A DNA stretch of 64,000 nucleotides from Methylomonas koyamae (GTDB lineage: Bacteria > Pseudomonadota > Gammaproteobacteria > Methylococcales > Methylomonadaceae), in contig NZ_PPPU01000006.1 in assembly GCF_006483455.1 (NCBI RefSeq), positions 186,001 through 250,000 on the forward strand. Reading direction: 5' to 3'. Each line of letters opens with the position of its first letter. Positions within the stretch are counted from its first letter, which is position 1. Under the pieces are notes generated by a model, which made no database searches, was not told where the DNA came from, and was given only the letters and a program-made list of their open reading frames with translations. The translations under genes and the position numbers were made by a program. This document shows positions 46,815 to 56,556 of this stretch, in pieces.

Positions 46815-47441
46815 ATGGATTGGAAACGATTTTTACCCGCACTGGTCCCGCACGCTGGGCTCGGCCATTTGCTGGAAACCTATTTGACCTGGTCCGGTGT
46901 CGGCATCATCAGTTCCTTGATTGCCAGCATGCTGGACGCCTATTCCGACATTCCGTACGCCGCTTACTACACCAGCGCGCTGAACGATGCGGTCGGCTTC
47001 AAGTTCTGGATTTTGTTGTCGGTGATCGGCATTTTGCTGTTTTGCGTCAGCGTGCCGGTGCTGTACTTGTCCTTGCGCTTGCCGCAACTGGCCGGATTTT
47101 CGGCGCGCTTGCGCCGCTTTACCTACACCTTCTTCCTGGTCGCGTTCGACGAAGGGGCGTTGATGATCGGCATTTTGACCGCCAACTTTTTCGATACCAA
47201 CGAACGCATTTCGCTGTTGGCCAACAAGTCGTTCCTATTCAGCGACGTCGGCTTCTTCACCATTGTTGCGCTGTTGATATTGGACTCGCTGCTGTGGCTG
47301 CTGGGCGAGGCGATTTACAGCCGCAATCAGCGCGGTTATTCCGGCGTGGTGGAACTGCTGGTGAATGCGCCGCTGAAATATGCCTTGCCGGGTTATTTGC
47401 TGGTGACCGGGCTGGTAGTGCAGGTCGTCGTCACCCAATAG
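46815..47441 (+). CDS. Membrane protein of unknown function inside mxa cluster
   Basis: 208 residues, about four to five hydrophobic helices (near 30-45, 60-85, 105-120, 145-165 and 185-205). No family recognised. It begins 5 bases after mxaR and is followed 20 bases later by mxaS, so it is almost certainly part of the operon. In the order commonly described, mxaR is followed directly by mxaS, so this gene is an extra. Possibly a membrane anchor for the maturation complex. Confidence 0.75.
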   Translation: MDWKRFLPALVPHAGLGHLLETYLTWSGVGIISSLIASMLDAYSDIPYAAYYTSALNDAVGFKFWILLSVIGILLFCVSVPVLYLSLRLPQLAGFSARLRRFTYTFFLVAFDEGALMIGILTANFFDTNERISLLANKSFLFSDVGFFTIVALLILDSLLWLLGEAIYSRNQRGYSGVVELLVNAPLKYALPGYLLVTGLVVQVVVTQ

Positions 47442-47461
47442 CCAGACCTCAACCCGTCAGC

Positions 47462-48337
47462 ATGTCTCCGGCTAACCGTGCCATGGCCTCCCGTATCGAA
47501 CCTTTTTGCTATCGCTTGCCCAGACCGGCCGTCGAGGTTTACCCCGGCGCCCATCCCGGCCAGATGGTCGGCAACGGCCAATTATTCAAACGCCATGAGG
47601 CGCTACTGGCGCGGCCCGATCCGCGCCGGCTGGATTTGCGCGCCAGCCTGCTCGATCCGTTCGGCCAATTCCGGGTCAAGGCCTACCAGGAACATGACCG
47701 GGTCGAGGTCATGGTTTTGGCGGACCTGTCGGCGTCGCTGGCTTACCGCGGCGTTTTCGATAAACGCCAAGTCATGCTCGACCTGATTCGTGCCATCGCC
47801 GAATCGGCTTTGGCTTGCGGTGATCGGATCGGTTTTGCCGGTTTCGGTCCCGACGAGAAGCCCTTGTTGTATGCGCCGCCCGGCGGCGATCTGAGTTGGT
47901 TGTCGTCCTTGAGCGGCATCATCGAACAATTGCCGCAGCAACGCGGCTGCCAAGGTTTGTGGCAGGCCGGCGCTTACTTGCCGCGGCGGCGGGCCTTGTT
48001 GTTTTTGCTCGGCGACGGCCATTGGCCGACCGCGCAATTGCCTGCTTTATTGGCGAGCGTAGGTCGCCACGAACTGGTGCCGTTGTTGATCTGGGACGCC
48101 GCCGAATACCGCGCCTTGCCGGATTGGGGGTTGCTGGCGCTGCAGGATCCGGAAAGCGGTCGCCGCCGGCGATTGTGGCTGCGGCCGTCTTTGAAACGGC
48201 GCATCGAGCTAGCCTACAGCCGGCGTCGGTCCCTGTTGCAGCGCTTGTTTCGCGCCGCCGGCAGCGAACCGCTGTTCATCGAACAGGGTTACCGGGTCGA
48301 ACAATTCAATCGTTATTTCCTGGAGCGGGCAGCGTGA
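47462..48337 (+). CDS. mxaS: MxaS, DUF58-domain maturation protein
   Basis: 291 residues from ATG 47462 (ATG 47483 also possible). The same frame is open back to 46820, but that part overlaps the membrane-protein gene and is not coding. DUF58 features: RRLDLRASLLDPFGQFRVKA and a VWA-like VMVLADLSASLAYRG. DUF58 proteins pair with MoxR ATPases. Ends in a GTGA overlap with mxaA. Confidence 0.85.
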   Translation: MSPANRAMASRIEPFCYRLPRPAVEVYPGAHPGQMVGNGQLFKRHEALLARPDPRRLDLRASLLDPFGQFRVKAYQEHDRVEVMVLADLSASLAYRGVFDKRQVMLDLIRAIAESALACGDRIGFAGFGPDEKPLLYAPPGGDLSWLSSLSGIIEQLPQQRGCQGLWQAGAYLPRRRALLFLLGDGHWPTAQLPALLASVGRHELVPLLIWDAAEYRALPDWGLLALQDPESGRRRRLWLRPSLKRRIELAYSRRRSLLQRLFRAAGSEPLFIEQGYRVEQFNRYFLERAA

Positions 48338-49248
48338 AGTCGTGCCGATACCTAGCAGCATTCTCGCGTCTGGTGGCGTTGGCGATTGCGGCAGCGTTGG
48401 CAGCAGCGTGTGCCGGCGGCCCGAGCCGGCCGGTCGAGGCCTTCAATCTGGAAACGCCGCGGCCGTTCGGTTATCAGATCGGCGATACCGTGCCGATGCG
48501 GATTCTGGTGCAGACCCGGCCCGGCGTGCAACTGCAGCCGGCCAGCCTGCCCAAGCCCGGCCCGCTGAACCGTTGGTTGAATCTGCGCCGGATCGAACTG
48601 GTCGAGGCCGGTGCCGACGCGTACCGGATCGACCTGGAATACCAGGTGTTTTATGCGCCGCTGGAAGTGAAAGCCCTGACCATCCCCGGCTTTGCCTTGC
48701 GCTTCAGTCAATACGGCCAAACCGTGGAGGAAAGCGTGCCGCCGTGGCAGTTCACGCTGGCGCCGTTGCGGGAATTGATCGCCCGGCAGGATGTCGACGG
48801 CGAATATTTACGGCCGGATCAACCGCCGGCCTTGTTGTCGACCGCTGCCGTGCGCACCAATCTGGCATTGGCGCTGGCGGCCGCGGCGGTGTTGGGCTTG
48901 AAGCTGGCGCGGCAGTACGGTTATCTGCCCTGGTTTGCCCGGCGTAGTCCGTTCAAAACCGCCGAAAAGCGTTTGCGTCGCTTGGCGCCGGCCGAATTGG
49001 GTGCCGGACTGGCTGCCTTGCACAGCGCGTTTAATGCGACTTATGGTGCACCGGTATTCGGTCATCGTTTGCCGGACTTTTTGCGGGCGCATCCCGAATT
49101 CGGCCAAATCCAATCCGAACTGGTCTGGTTTTTCGATTACTCCAACCGGTTTTTCTTTGCCGGGCAGCCGGACTTGGCCGGCGCCGATTTGGACCGCCTG
49201 CAAAAACTGTGCGGCTGGTGCCGGGCCATAGAGCGGGGCAGCCGGTGA
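48334..49248 (+). CDS. mxaA: MxaA, methanol dehydrogenase maturation protein
   Basis: 304 residues from a GTG at 48334 that overlaps the mxaS stop and has TGGAG upstream. N-terminal signal or anchor (LVALAIAAALAAACAGG), a periplasmic beta-rich domain, then a helix near residues 165-185 and a cytoplasmic C-terminal domain. MxaA is required for calcium incorporation in methylotrophs studied genetically. Next gene overlaps by GTGA. Confidence 0.85.
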   Translation: MKSCRYLAAFSRLVALAIAAALAAACAGGPSRPVEAFNLETPRPFGYQIGDTVPMRILVQTRPGVQLQPASLPKPGPLNRWLNLRRIELVEAGADAYRIDLEYQVFYAPLEVKALTIPGFALRFSQYGQTVEESVPPWQFTLAPLRELIARQDVDGEYLRPDQPPALLSTAAVRTNLALALAAAAVLGLKLARQYGYLPWFARRSPFKTAEKRLRRLAPAELGAGLAALHSAFNATYGAPVFGHRLPDFLRAHPEFGQIQSELVWFFDYSNRFFFAGQPDLAGADLDRLQKLCGWCRAIERGSR

Positions 49249-50228
49249 ATCTGGCCGTCGAACAACCCTGGCTGCTGGCCGGCCTGCTGCTCTGTGCGTT
49301 GCCCTTGCTGCGCTACGGCCAGCGCGTAGCCGGCCATCCGGCGTTGGACCTGATACCGGCGGACGGGCTATCGCTGGCGGTCGACGCCGCCATTCGGCTG
49401 TTGGGCGCGTTAGCCTTGGCGGGACTGGTACTGGGGATGGCCGGGATTTACCGCACCGAACAGCAGGTCGAGCGTATCGGCCACGGCGCGCATATCGTCT
49501 TGCTGCTGGACCGCAGCAACAGCATGGATCAGACCTTTGCCGGTACCGCCGCCGAAACCGGCGGGGCCGAGAGCAAGGCCGCCGCCGCCCGGCGTTTGCT
49601 GAGCCAATTCGTCGAACGCCGCGAACATGACTTGATCGGGGTCGCCGCTTACAGTACCTCGCCGCTATTCGTCACGCCGCTGACCGAGAACAAGCAGGCC
49701 GTAGCCGCCGCCATCGCCGCAACCGCGCGGCCGGCGCTGGCCTATACCAACGTCAGCAAGGGTTTGGCGTTGGCCTTGTCCTACTTCGACCAACGCCCGG
49801 CGGCCGGCGCCCGTATCGTTTTGTTGGTGTCGGACGGCGCCGCGGTGATCGATCCGGACAGCGAAGCCAAGCTCAGAGAATTGTTTCAGCGCCAGCAGGT
49901 ACGCTTGTACTGGGTGTTTTTGCGCACCGCCAATAGCCCCGGCCTGTTCGACCAGCCGAGCGATCCGCGCGACGACAACGCCCAGGCCATGCCGGAGCGC
50001 TATTTGCATTTGTTCTTTTCCAGCCTGCACATTCCCTATCAGGCCTATCAAGCGGAAGACCCCGGCGCGATGCGGCAGGCGATCGAGGATATCAACCGGC
50101 TGGAACAGCAACCGCTGCATTATTTCGAACGGATTCCGAAGCAGGATTTGGCGCCGCTGTGCTACCGCAGCGCGGCGTTGCTGCTGTTACTCCTGATCGC
50201 TGTTAAAGCTTGCGAGGCCAAATGTTAA
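49245..50228 (+). CDS. mxaC: MxaC, VWA-domain maturation protein
   Basis: 327 residues from GTG 49245 (GTGA overlap). Two helices near the N-terminus (residues 8-25 and about 48-68), a von Willebrand A domain with MIDAS motif LLDRSNSMD, and a C-terminal helix. Batten (BatA-like) topology. Works with the MoxR-type ATPase in assembly of the dehydrogenase. Overlaps mxaK by 7 bases. Confidence 0.85.
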   Translation: MNLAVEQPWLLAGLLLCALPLLRYGQRVAGHPALDLIPADGLSLAVDAAIRLLGALALAGLVLGMAGIYRTEQQVERIGHGAHIVLLLDRSNSMDQTFAGTAAETGGAESKAAAARRLLSQFVERREHDLIGVAAYSTSPLFVTPLTENKQAVAAAIAATARPALAYTNVSKGLALALSYFDQRPAAGARIVLLVSDGAAVIDPDSEAKLRELFQRQQVRLYWVFLRTANSPGLFDQPSDPRDDNAQAMPERYLHLFFSSLHIPYQAYQAEDPGAMRQAIEDINRLEQQPLHYFERIPKQDLAPLCYRSAALLLLLLIAVKACEAKC

Positions 50229-50788
50229 TCCGACGCATCAAACACGGTTTTTGGTGGACCGCGCTGGCCGCGGCACTGGCGGTGGCGCTGAGCCAGGCCT
50301 GGCTCTGGGCCGGGATTGCCGGGCAAAACCGGCTGATTGGGCAGTTGCTGGCCGGACGCGATGTTGCGGTCGAGGATTTCGCCAATGCCGATCCGGCGCT
50401 GCGACTGGCGCGGGCGGTGTATTTACGCAAAGCCGGGCGTTACGACGATGCGTTAGCGACCTTGAACCTGTTGTTGCAGCAGGCGCCGCCGGCCTTGCGC
50501 GCTCAGGCCCGTTACAATCTGGGTAATCTGTATCTGACCCAGGCCCAGGAAAAGTTGAAGGCAGGCGGTGTCGATAGTGCGACGCCGCTGGTCGGCTTGG
50601 CCAAACAGGCCTACCGCGAGGCGCTGGCCGCCGACCCCGGCTTTTGGGATGCCAAATACAATCTGGAAGTGGCGATGCGTTTACTGCCGGAAATGGACCG
50701 GATCAACAGCGGCAATCAGGAAGACGACGGTTCGCAAAAGTCCGAACTGTGGACTTCGTTGCCGGGCTTTCCGCGTGGCTTGCCGTAA
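50222..50788 (+). CDS. mxaK: MxaK, maturation protein
   Basis: 188 residues from ATG 50222. One N-terminal membrane helix (FWWTALAAALAVALSQAWLW), then TPR-like helices (KAGRYDDALATLNLLLQQ and ARYNLGNLYLTQAQEKLKAG), so it resembles BatC/BatE-type TPR proteins of MoxR clusters. Proposed to help calcium insertion. Confidence 0.8.
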   Translation: MLIRRIKHGFWWTALAAALAVALSQAWLWAGIAGQNRLIGQLLAGRDVAVEDFANADPALRLARAVYLRKAGRYDDALATLNLLLQQAPPALRAQARYNLGNLYLTQAQEKLKAGGVDSATPLVGLAKQAYREALAADPGFWDAKYNLEVAMRLLPEMDRINSGNQEDDGSQKSELWTSLPGFPRGLP

Positions 50789-50859
50789 TGCCTGGCTTCA
50801 GGTTGGAACATGGCATTCGCTAATCCAGTCGCAAGCTGTCACTGCCGGAGCTATTGCCA

Positions 50860-51786
50860 ATGACGCTAGTCAAGGATTTTCGTTTCTGGCTGTTGGCCGC
50901 GGCGCTGGCGCTGGCCCTGGTCGCGGCGGCCGGGCCGACCCGCGTTGCCCGCCAGCCCCTGTACCGGCTGGTGTTCGTCGTCGACATCACCCGCAGCATG
51001 AACACCGAGGACTACCGGAGCGACGGCCAGTCCGTCAGCCGGCTGGAGTTCGTCAAGCAGACCCTGCGCCAACAACTGCTGGCCTTGCCCTGCCAATCGC
51101 AAGTCGGTTTGGGCGTGTTTACCGAACGGCGTTCGGTAGTGTTGTTCGAACCGATCGAAGTCTGTGCCGGCTTCGCCGAAATCGATGCGGCCATCGCGGC
51201 CTTGGATTGGCGCATGGCCTGGGCGGCGGACAGCCGCATCGCCTCCGGTCTGGCATCGACGCTGGACGCCTTCAAAAACAGCCGGGATAGTTTGGTATTT
51301 TTCAGTGACGGCCAGGAAGCGCCGCCGCCGAATCCGCGCTACCAGCCGGATTTGACCGTATTCAAAGGTCAGGTCAAGGGCTTGATCGTCGGCGTCGGCG
51401 GCGACCAGGCGGCGCCGATTCCGAAATTCGATGCCAACGGCAAGCGTTTGGGGTTTTACCGGCCGGAAGATGTTCCGCACCGCTCCACCTTCGGCGAGTC
51501 CGATTTGAATCCGGAAAAAATCGAAGGCTACGACGCCCGCAACGCGCCGTTCGGCAGTCGGGCGGTGAGCGGCGACGAGCATTTGAGCCGCTTGCACGAA
51601 GACTATCTGCGTAAACTGGCCGGTGACAGCGGCTTGCGCTATCAGCGCCTGCTGGATGCGGAAAGCTTGGGTTTGGCGCTGGCACAGAGCGGCTTTGCCG
51701 AACCGGGGCAGACCGAAACCGACATCGCCTGGCAATTTGCCGGGTTGGCCGGGTTGGCGCTGGCGGCGCTGTACTGGCGCAACTAA
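50860..51786 (+). CDS. mxaL: MxaL, VWA-domain maturation protein
   Basis: 308 residues from ATG 50860; a TTG at 50854 is also open. One helix near the N-terminus, von Willebrand A domain with MIDAS FVVDITRSMN, and a final C-terminal helix (FAGLAGLALAALYW). Paired with MxaC as the second VWA protein of the cluster. Last gene of the operon in this window; mxaD, often found after it, is upstream instead. The next gene is convergent and begins 4 bases away. Confidence 0.85.
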   Translation: MTLVKDFRFWLLAAALALALVAAAGPTRVARQPLYRLVFVVDITRSMNTEDYRSDGQSVSRLEFVKQTLRQQLLALPCQSQVGLGVFTERRSVVLFEPIEVCAGFAEIDAAIAALDWRMAWAADSRIASGLASTLDAFKNSRDSLVFFSDGQEAPPPNPRYQPDLTVFKGQVKGLIVGVGGDQAAPIPKFDANGKRLGFYRPEDVPHRSTFGESDLNPEKIEGYDARNAPFGSRAVSGDEHLSRLHEDYLRKLAGDSGLRYQRLLDAESLGLALAQSGFAEPGQTETDIAWQFAGLAGLALAALYWRN

Positions 51787-51789
51787 GGC

Positions 51790-52923
51790 TTAGTCAGCCG
51801 GCGGGCAGTCGGCGGCAATCGCCAAGGCCCGTTCGATCTCGTCCAGCGAATTGTAAAAATGTGGCGAGAAACGCACGCCGCCGCCGCGCAAGGCGCAGAC
51901 CACGCCGTGCTGTTGCAGATGCCGGTACAGCGTCTCGTTACCGGCTTCGCGGTGTTTGAACACGACGATGCCGGACTTCAGTCTGGGCGCCGCTTCGGAC
52001 AGCAACAACAGATTCGGCTGATTGCGGATGGCGTGACGCAAAAAGTCGCTGCGTTCCAGCACCAGCGTTTCCACGTTTGCCATCCCGGTCTCCAATAACA
52101 ACGACAGGCTGGCCGACAGGGCCTGAATCCCCAGCATGTTCGGGCTGCCGCATTCGAAGCGGCGGGCGCTGGGGTGAATCTCCCAGGGTCGATTCTCGTA
52201 GTTGTGGGTGTCCTTCATCATGTGCCAGCCGTACTGGCTCAAACTCAGCCGCTCCCTCGCCTCAGGTGTCGTGTAAAACACGCCCAAGCCCTCCGGGCCG
52301 AACAGCCATTTGTGGCCGTCGGCCATCGCAAAATCGGCTTGGCAAGTCTGTACGTCGAATTGCACCGCACCCAGGCTTTGAATCGCGTCGACGCAAAACA
52401 GGATGCCGCGCCGCTTGCAGAATTCGCCGATGCGCTCCAAATCCATTCTCAGGCCGGAACCGAATTGAATCGAACTGACGGTCAGCAGCCGGGTGTTTTG
52501 GTCCACCAGCGCAAACAGCGCGTCTTCCGGCGTCGCCGCGCTGCGCAGGTCGGCCTCGCGGAATTCCACGCCCCGAGCCGCCAGGGCTTGCCAGGGCAGG
52601 CGGTTGGAGGGGAACTCTTCGTTGCTGGAAACGATGTTGTCGCCGGCTTGCCAGGGCAGGCCGCAGGCCACGAAGGACAGCGCCTCCGAGGTGTTTTTGA
52701 CCAGGGCGATATCGTCGGCCGACGCCGCGTTGAGCAGTTCCTTGAACTGGCGCCGAATCAGCAATTCTTTTTTCAGCCAATCCGGGTAGTAATGCGAACC
52801 CCAGTCGCGGTTTTGTTCGACAAAGGCGATGACGGCGGCACTGGTGCGTTTCGGCCACGGCGCCACGGCGGCATGGTTCAAGTAGATCAATTCGTCGCTG
52901 AGCGGAAATTCGGGATGTTTCAT
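51790..52923 (-). CDS. Class V aminotransferase (cysteine desulfurase-like)
   Basis: 377 residues from ATG 52923; a longer frame starts at 52983. Fold type I PLP enzyme: IYLNHAAVAPWP at the start, CVDAIQSLGA (PLP-binding Asp), and DGHKWLFGPEG with the Schiff-base Lys. Related to the Csd/IscS/isopenicillin epimerase-like group. No canonical mobile-Cys loop was identified, so sulphur transfer is not assured. Convergent with mxaL. Confidence 0.8.
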   Translation of the reverse strand: MKHPEFPLSDELIYLNHAAVAPWPKRTSAAVIAFVEQNRDWGSHYYPDWLKKELLIRRQFKELLNAASADDIALVKNTSEALSFVACGLPWQAGDNIVSSNEEFPSNRLPWQALAARGVEFREADLRSAATPEDALFALVDQNTRLLTVSSIQFGSGLRMDLERIGEFCKRRGILFCVDAIQSLGAVQFDVQTCQADFAMADGHKWLFGPEGLGVFYTTPEARERLSLSQYGWHMMKDTHNYENRPWEIHPSARRFECGSPNMLGIQALSASLSLLLETGMANVETLVLERSDFLRHAIRNQPNLLLLSEAAPRLKSGIVVFKHREAGNETLYRHLQQHGVVCALRGGGVRFSPHFYNSLDEIERALAIAADCPPAD

Positions 52924-53136
52924 AATCGGGGCTCCGGCTGGTAGGAATGCCGCGCGGGGCACGGGTGACTGGCTCGAGACCAATCATAACGGGGGTGGCG
53001 GCGCAATTTCAATCGATTGTCGGCATTTACCGGCTACCGGCAAAGCTCGGTGTCGGCCAAGCCGTGATATAAAACGCTATTGGCGGCCGCGAACCGTTGC
53101 CGCGACTAAACATTCAGATTTTAATAGTTATCGAAC

Positions 53137-54672
53137 ATGATGGAATTGATTTGGATTAGCGCAGCCTATCTGACCGGCCTGGTCGCCAGCAGGTTGTCGT
53201 TTCCGCCGTTAGTCGGCTATCTGGCGGCCGGCTATGCCCTGAATGCGCTCGGCGTCGCGCCGTTGGCCGATCTGAACCACATCGCCGAGATCGGCATCGA
53301 GTTGCTGTTGTTTTCGGTGGGATTGAAATTGAAACCGGCTTCGTTGATCCGGCGCGAGGTGATCAGCGTCGGCGGCGCCCATCTGTTGATGACCACGTTT
53401 TTTTCGGCGCTGGTATTTTTCTGGTTGGAGCGGCATGTCACCGGCGGCCTGGTGCTGGGCGTCAGTCTGGCTTTTTCCAGTACCGTGCTGGCGATCAAGG
53501 TGCTGGAAGACAACGGCGAATTGTCGTCGCTGCACGGCCGCGACGTGATGAGTATTCTGATTTTGCAGGATATCGTCGCGATCGGGCTGCTGGCGGTGGC
53601 GGAAGGAAAACAGCCGACGCATTGGGCCTTGGCCTTGTTTTTGTTGCCGCTGCTGCGGCCGCTGGCCCATCGGATGCTTGCTGCCAGCCGTTCGTCCGAA
53701 CTATTGCTGCTCCTGGGCGTAACCTTGGCCTTGGCCGGCGGCGTTGCCGCCGAAACGGTCGGAATTTCCGCGGATATCGGCGCGTTACTGACCGGCATCA
53801 TGCTGGCCAATCATGCCAAAATCAACGAATTGACCGACCGCTTGTGGAGCTTGAAAGAACTGTTCCTGGTGGCGTTTTTTCTACAGATCGGTATCAGCGA
53901 TCTCCCCAGCCGGGAACAAGTGTTCATGGCGCTGCAATTGTTGGCGCTGTTGCCGGTGCAAGGCATATTGTTTTTTGGCTTGTTCCTGTTTTCCGGCCTG
54001 CGGGCGCGCACCGCCTTCGTCTCGACGTTGGCGTTAACGACTTATAGCGAATTTGCGTTGATTACGACCCGCGCCGTGGTGGACGCCAACTTGCTGCCCG
54101 GCGAATGGAATGCCGTCATCAGTCTGGCGGTGGCCGGCTCGCTGGCGTTTGCGGCGCCGCTGAACCGCTATTCGCATGCCTTGTTTTCCTGGTTCGAGCC
54201 GTATCTGGTGCGCTTCGAAAAGAAAACCGGCAATCCGGACCGATTGCCGGAATCCTTCGGCGTCGCCGAATGGCTGGTGATCGGCATGGGCCGTACCGGC
54301 CTATCGGCCTACCAGGCCTTGTCGGCTCAGGAACAGCGGGTGGTGGGCCTGGACGCCGACCCCACCGTACTGGAAAACCTGTTGGCCGAGGGCCGGCGCG
54401 TGGTCTACGGCGATGCCGAGGACAGCGAGCTGTGGAGCGGATTGCGCCTGGAGCGAATGAAGGGCGTCGTAATTACCGTGCCGGACGTCGAAACCCGTCT
54501 GCTCGCCATCAGCCAACTGCGCAAACGCGGCTTCAAAGGCCGAATCGGCACACTGTGCCACCACCAGGACGAAGAACCCGAACTAAACCGCGTCGGCGCC
54601 GACTTCGTGATTCATCCGTTGGTTGAAGCGGGTAACCAATTGGCTAGGAATATGCTGGGGGGTGAGGGGTGA
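53137..54672 (+). CDS. Monovalent cation:proton antiporter with RCK domain (Kef-type)
   Basis: 511 residues. CPA2-type transporter of about 12 helices (AEIGIELLLFSVGLKLKPAS and LAFSSTVLAIKVLEDNGEL), then a cytoplasmic RCK/TrkA-N domain from about 370 with GMGRTGLSAYQALS and a bound-nucleotide Asp (VVGLDADPTV). Likely exchanges potassium or sodium for protons across the inner membrane. Stand-alone gene. Confidence 0.85.
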   Translation: MMELIWISAAYLTGLVASRLSFPPLVGYLAAGYALNALGVAPLADLNHIAEIGIELLLFSVGLKLKPASLIRREVISVGGAHLLMTTFFSALVFFWLERHVTGGLVLGVSLAFSSTVLAIKVLEDNGELSSLHGRDVMSILILQDIVAIGLLAVAEGKQPTHWALALFLLPLLRPLAHRMLAASRSSELLLLLGVTLALAGGVAAETVGISADIGALLTGIMLANHAKINELTDRLWSLKELFLVAFFLQIGISDLPSREQVFMALQLLALLPVQGILFFGLFLFSGLRARTAFVSTLALTTYSEFALITTRAVVDANLLPGEWNAVISLAVAGSLAFAAPLNRYSHALFSWFEPYLVRFEKKTGNPDRLPESFGVAEWLVIGMGRTGLSAYQALSAQEQRVVGLDADPTVLENLLAEGRRVVYGDAEDSELWSGLRLERMKGVVITVPDVETRLLAISQLRKRGFKGRIGTLCHHQDEEPELNRVGADFVIHPLVEAGNQLARNMLGGEG

Positions 54673-55330
54673 TGACGGAGTGTTGGGCGGCGAAAGTCGA
54701 GCCATAAGCGAGTTGGTTGAACTTTCCAATGACTGCTAATGGGTCATTGGCTGAATCTGGGTTTGTGGACGTAGGCTGGGTTGAATGATAATGAAACCCA
54801 GCTTCGAAGCCGATAAGTTTCGTTATAAAAAGTGTAGTTTGAATGCAAAGAATCCTGGTTGTTTCAAGACATCTGCTGGGTTTTGCGTTGCTCTACCCAG
54901 CCAACGGTCCTGAGCGGCAAATGTCGACCCTTTCCAGCCGGTCGAACTTCGCTAAACCTGCCAATCACTCAAATCCATATTCTGACAACTGGAAGGATAC
55001 AAAGCAGCCACTTGGGATCTCTCAACCAATCGAACAATTTGATGTCGTACTTTGCTTGCGAAAAGTGGTCATCTGAGTGGCCGTTGAAAGTAATTCTCTG
55101 ATAAGCGCCTCTTGCAGGAGAGTTGGGTATCTTTAACTAACAAGCAGTAACGCCACTTATTGGCTGATTCTTTACAGCTCAAGAAAATTCAATCCGTCAT
55201 TTCATCCAGAATGTCCTTTATCGCAGGGTCAGAACGTGCCAATAACTTATGATCACAAAATTTTTTTGTAAGGTTTGATCCTCTCCTAACGACTTAGAGC
55301 ATATAGTCGAGCCAATCCAGGAGATTTCCC
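54673..55330 (+). other. Intergenic region with a REP-like hairpin
   Basis: 658 bases with no convincing gene; short frames near 54,843-55,101 have no coding character. A hairpin GCTGGGTT/AACCCAGC (54775-54782/54795-54802) is related to the double-hairpin after mxaF. The end must hold the promoter of the arsenic cluster. No ArsR gene or obvious ArsR operator seen. Confidence 0.5.
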
Positions 55331-56446
55331 ATGCTCACCAGTATTTTATTTATCAGCATCTGGTTCCTGGCCTATGCCAACGGTGCGAATGACAACTTTA
55401 AGGGTGTGGCGAGTTTGTTTGGCAGCGGCATTTTGAACTTTCGGCAAGCTCTGACTTGGGCGACGTTAACGACGTTGGCCGGTTCGATTACTTCTTTATT
55501 TCTAGCTCAGACTTTGCTGGTTAAATTTTCCGGCAAAGGCTTAGCTCCGGACGAATTGATACAGTCGCTACCGTTCATGATTGCTGTCGCAGGTGGCGCC
55601 GGAATGACGGTTGTTTTGGCGACTCGTTATGGATTTCCGGTTTCCACAACTCACGCATTGTTGGGCGCTATGGTCGGCGGCACGATATTGGCGAGCTCCG
55701 GCAGTCTCAACCTTACACCTCTGTTGAGCAACTTTGTATTGCCATTGCTTTTGAGTCCGTTGGTGGCTTTACTGGCTACTGGTTTGCTGTATTGGTTTCT
55801 GGCTCTGTGGTCTAGTCGCCTGCGAAGCGAAAACGACTGGTGTATATGCGTTCAACAACCGAACAATCAGGCACTGGCCGGTAACGCCAATATGACCATG
55901 GCGATCGATTCGATATTGATTCCGTCGTTAACCCTCGATCGACAAGAAGTTTGCACCGAGCGGCAAGCTAGCCAGATTTGGGGAATTGAACGCCTGCGTG
56001 ACGGACTCCATTTTTGCAGCGCCGGCGCGGTTTGTTTTGCTCGTGGCCTGAACGACACTCCGAAAATTGCCGCCTTGTTATTGTTGGCCCCCGGTTTTGA
56101 TTTGCATTGGATCATTATTCTGGTTGCTTCGGCGATGATGTTGGGTGGGGTGTTCAATGCACGGCGGGTGGCGGAAACCATGAGTCATAAAATCACTACT
56201 ATCACGCAGGAACAGGGCTTATCGGCTAATCTGGTCACGGCACTGTTAGTGATTTTTGCCAGCAAGTTTGGCATGCCGGTTTCCACCACCCATGTTTCCG
56301 TAGGTTCATTATTCGGCATTGGCTTGGTTAGCGGCAAGGCCAATTCAGGAGTGATCAAGTCAATTGCCTTATCCTGGTTGCTGACCCTGCCGTGTGCAGC
56401 TATTTGTTCGGCAGCAATCACACTCTGCTTTAACACCAAACTTTAA
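55331..56446 (+). CDS. Inorganic phosphate transporter, PitA family
   Basis: 371 residues, about ten helices. Duplicated family signature: ANGANDNFKGVASLFGSG near the N-terminus and ARGLNDTPKIAALLLL near residue 240, plus two similar TRYGFPVSTTHALLG / SKFGMPVSTTHVSVG blocks. Pit carriers take up metal-phosphate, and also arsenate. At the head of an arsenic cluster, it may be a phosphate-preferring carrier that limits arsenate entry, or simply neighbour it. Gap of 110 bases to the aquaporin gene. Confidence 0.85.
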   Translation: MLTSILFISIWFLAYANGANDNFKGVASLFGSGILNFRQALTWATLTTLAGSITSLFLAQTLLVKFSGKGLAPDELIQSLPFMIAVAGGAGMTVVLATRYGFPVSTTHALLGAMVGGTILASSGSLNLTPLLSNFVLPLLLSPLVALLATGLLYWFLALWSSRLRSENDWCICVQQPNNQALAGNANMTMAIDSILIPSLTLDRQEVCTERQASQIWGIERLRDGLHFCSAGAVCFARGLNDTPKIAALLLLAPGFDLHWIIILVASAMMLGGVFNARRVAETMSHKITTITQEQGLSANLVTALLVIFASKFGMPVSTTHVSVGSLFGIGLVSGKANSGVIKSIALSWLLTLPCAAICSAAITLCFNTKL

Positions 56447-56556
56447 AAGTCAAAAAACAAGAAACTGCATGAAGATCGGTTTTGAGTTTAGTCAACCTAC
56501 TCGTTTATGACCGGGCTAACGCTTAAGATGAAGCAACAAACCTACCCTCTGGAAAT

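Noticed and set aside
46820-47461. N-terminal extension of MxaS
   Set aside because: The frame is open but overlaps the membrane-protein gene on the same strand and gives arginine-rich, non-family sequence; the DUF58 part begins after 47462.
54843-55101. Two overlapping frames of 77 and 80 codons
   Set aside because: No ribosome site, no domain and no coding bias; the region holds REP-like sequence.
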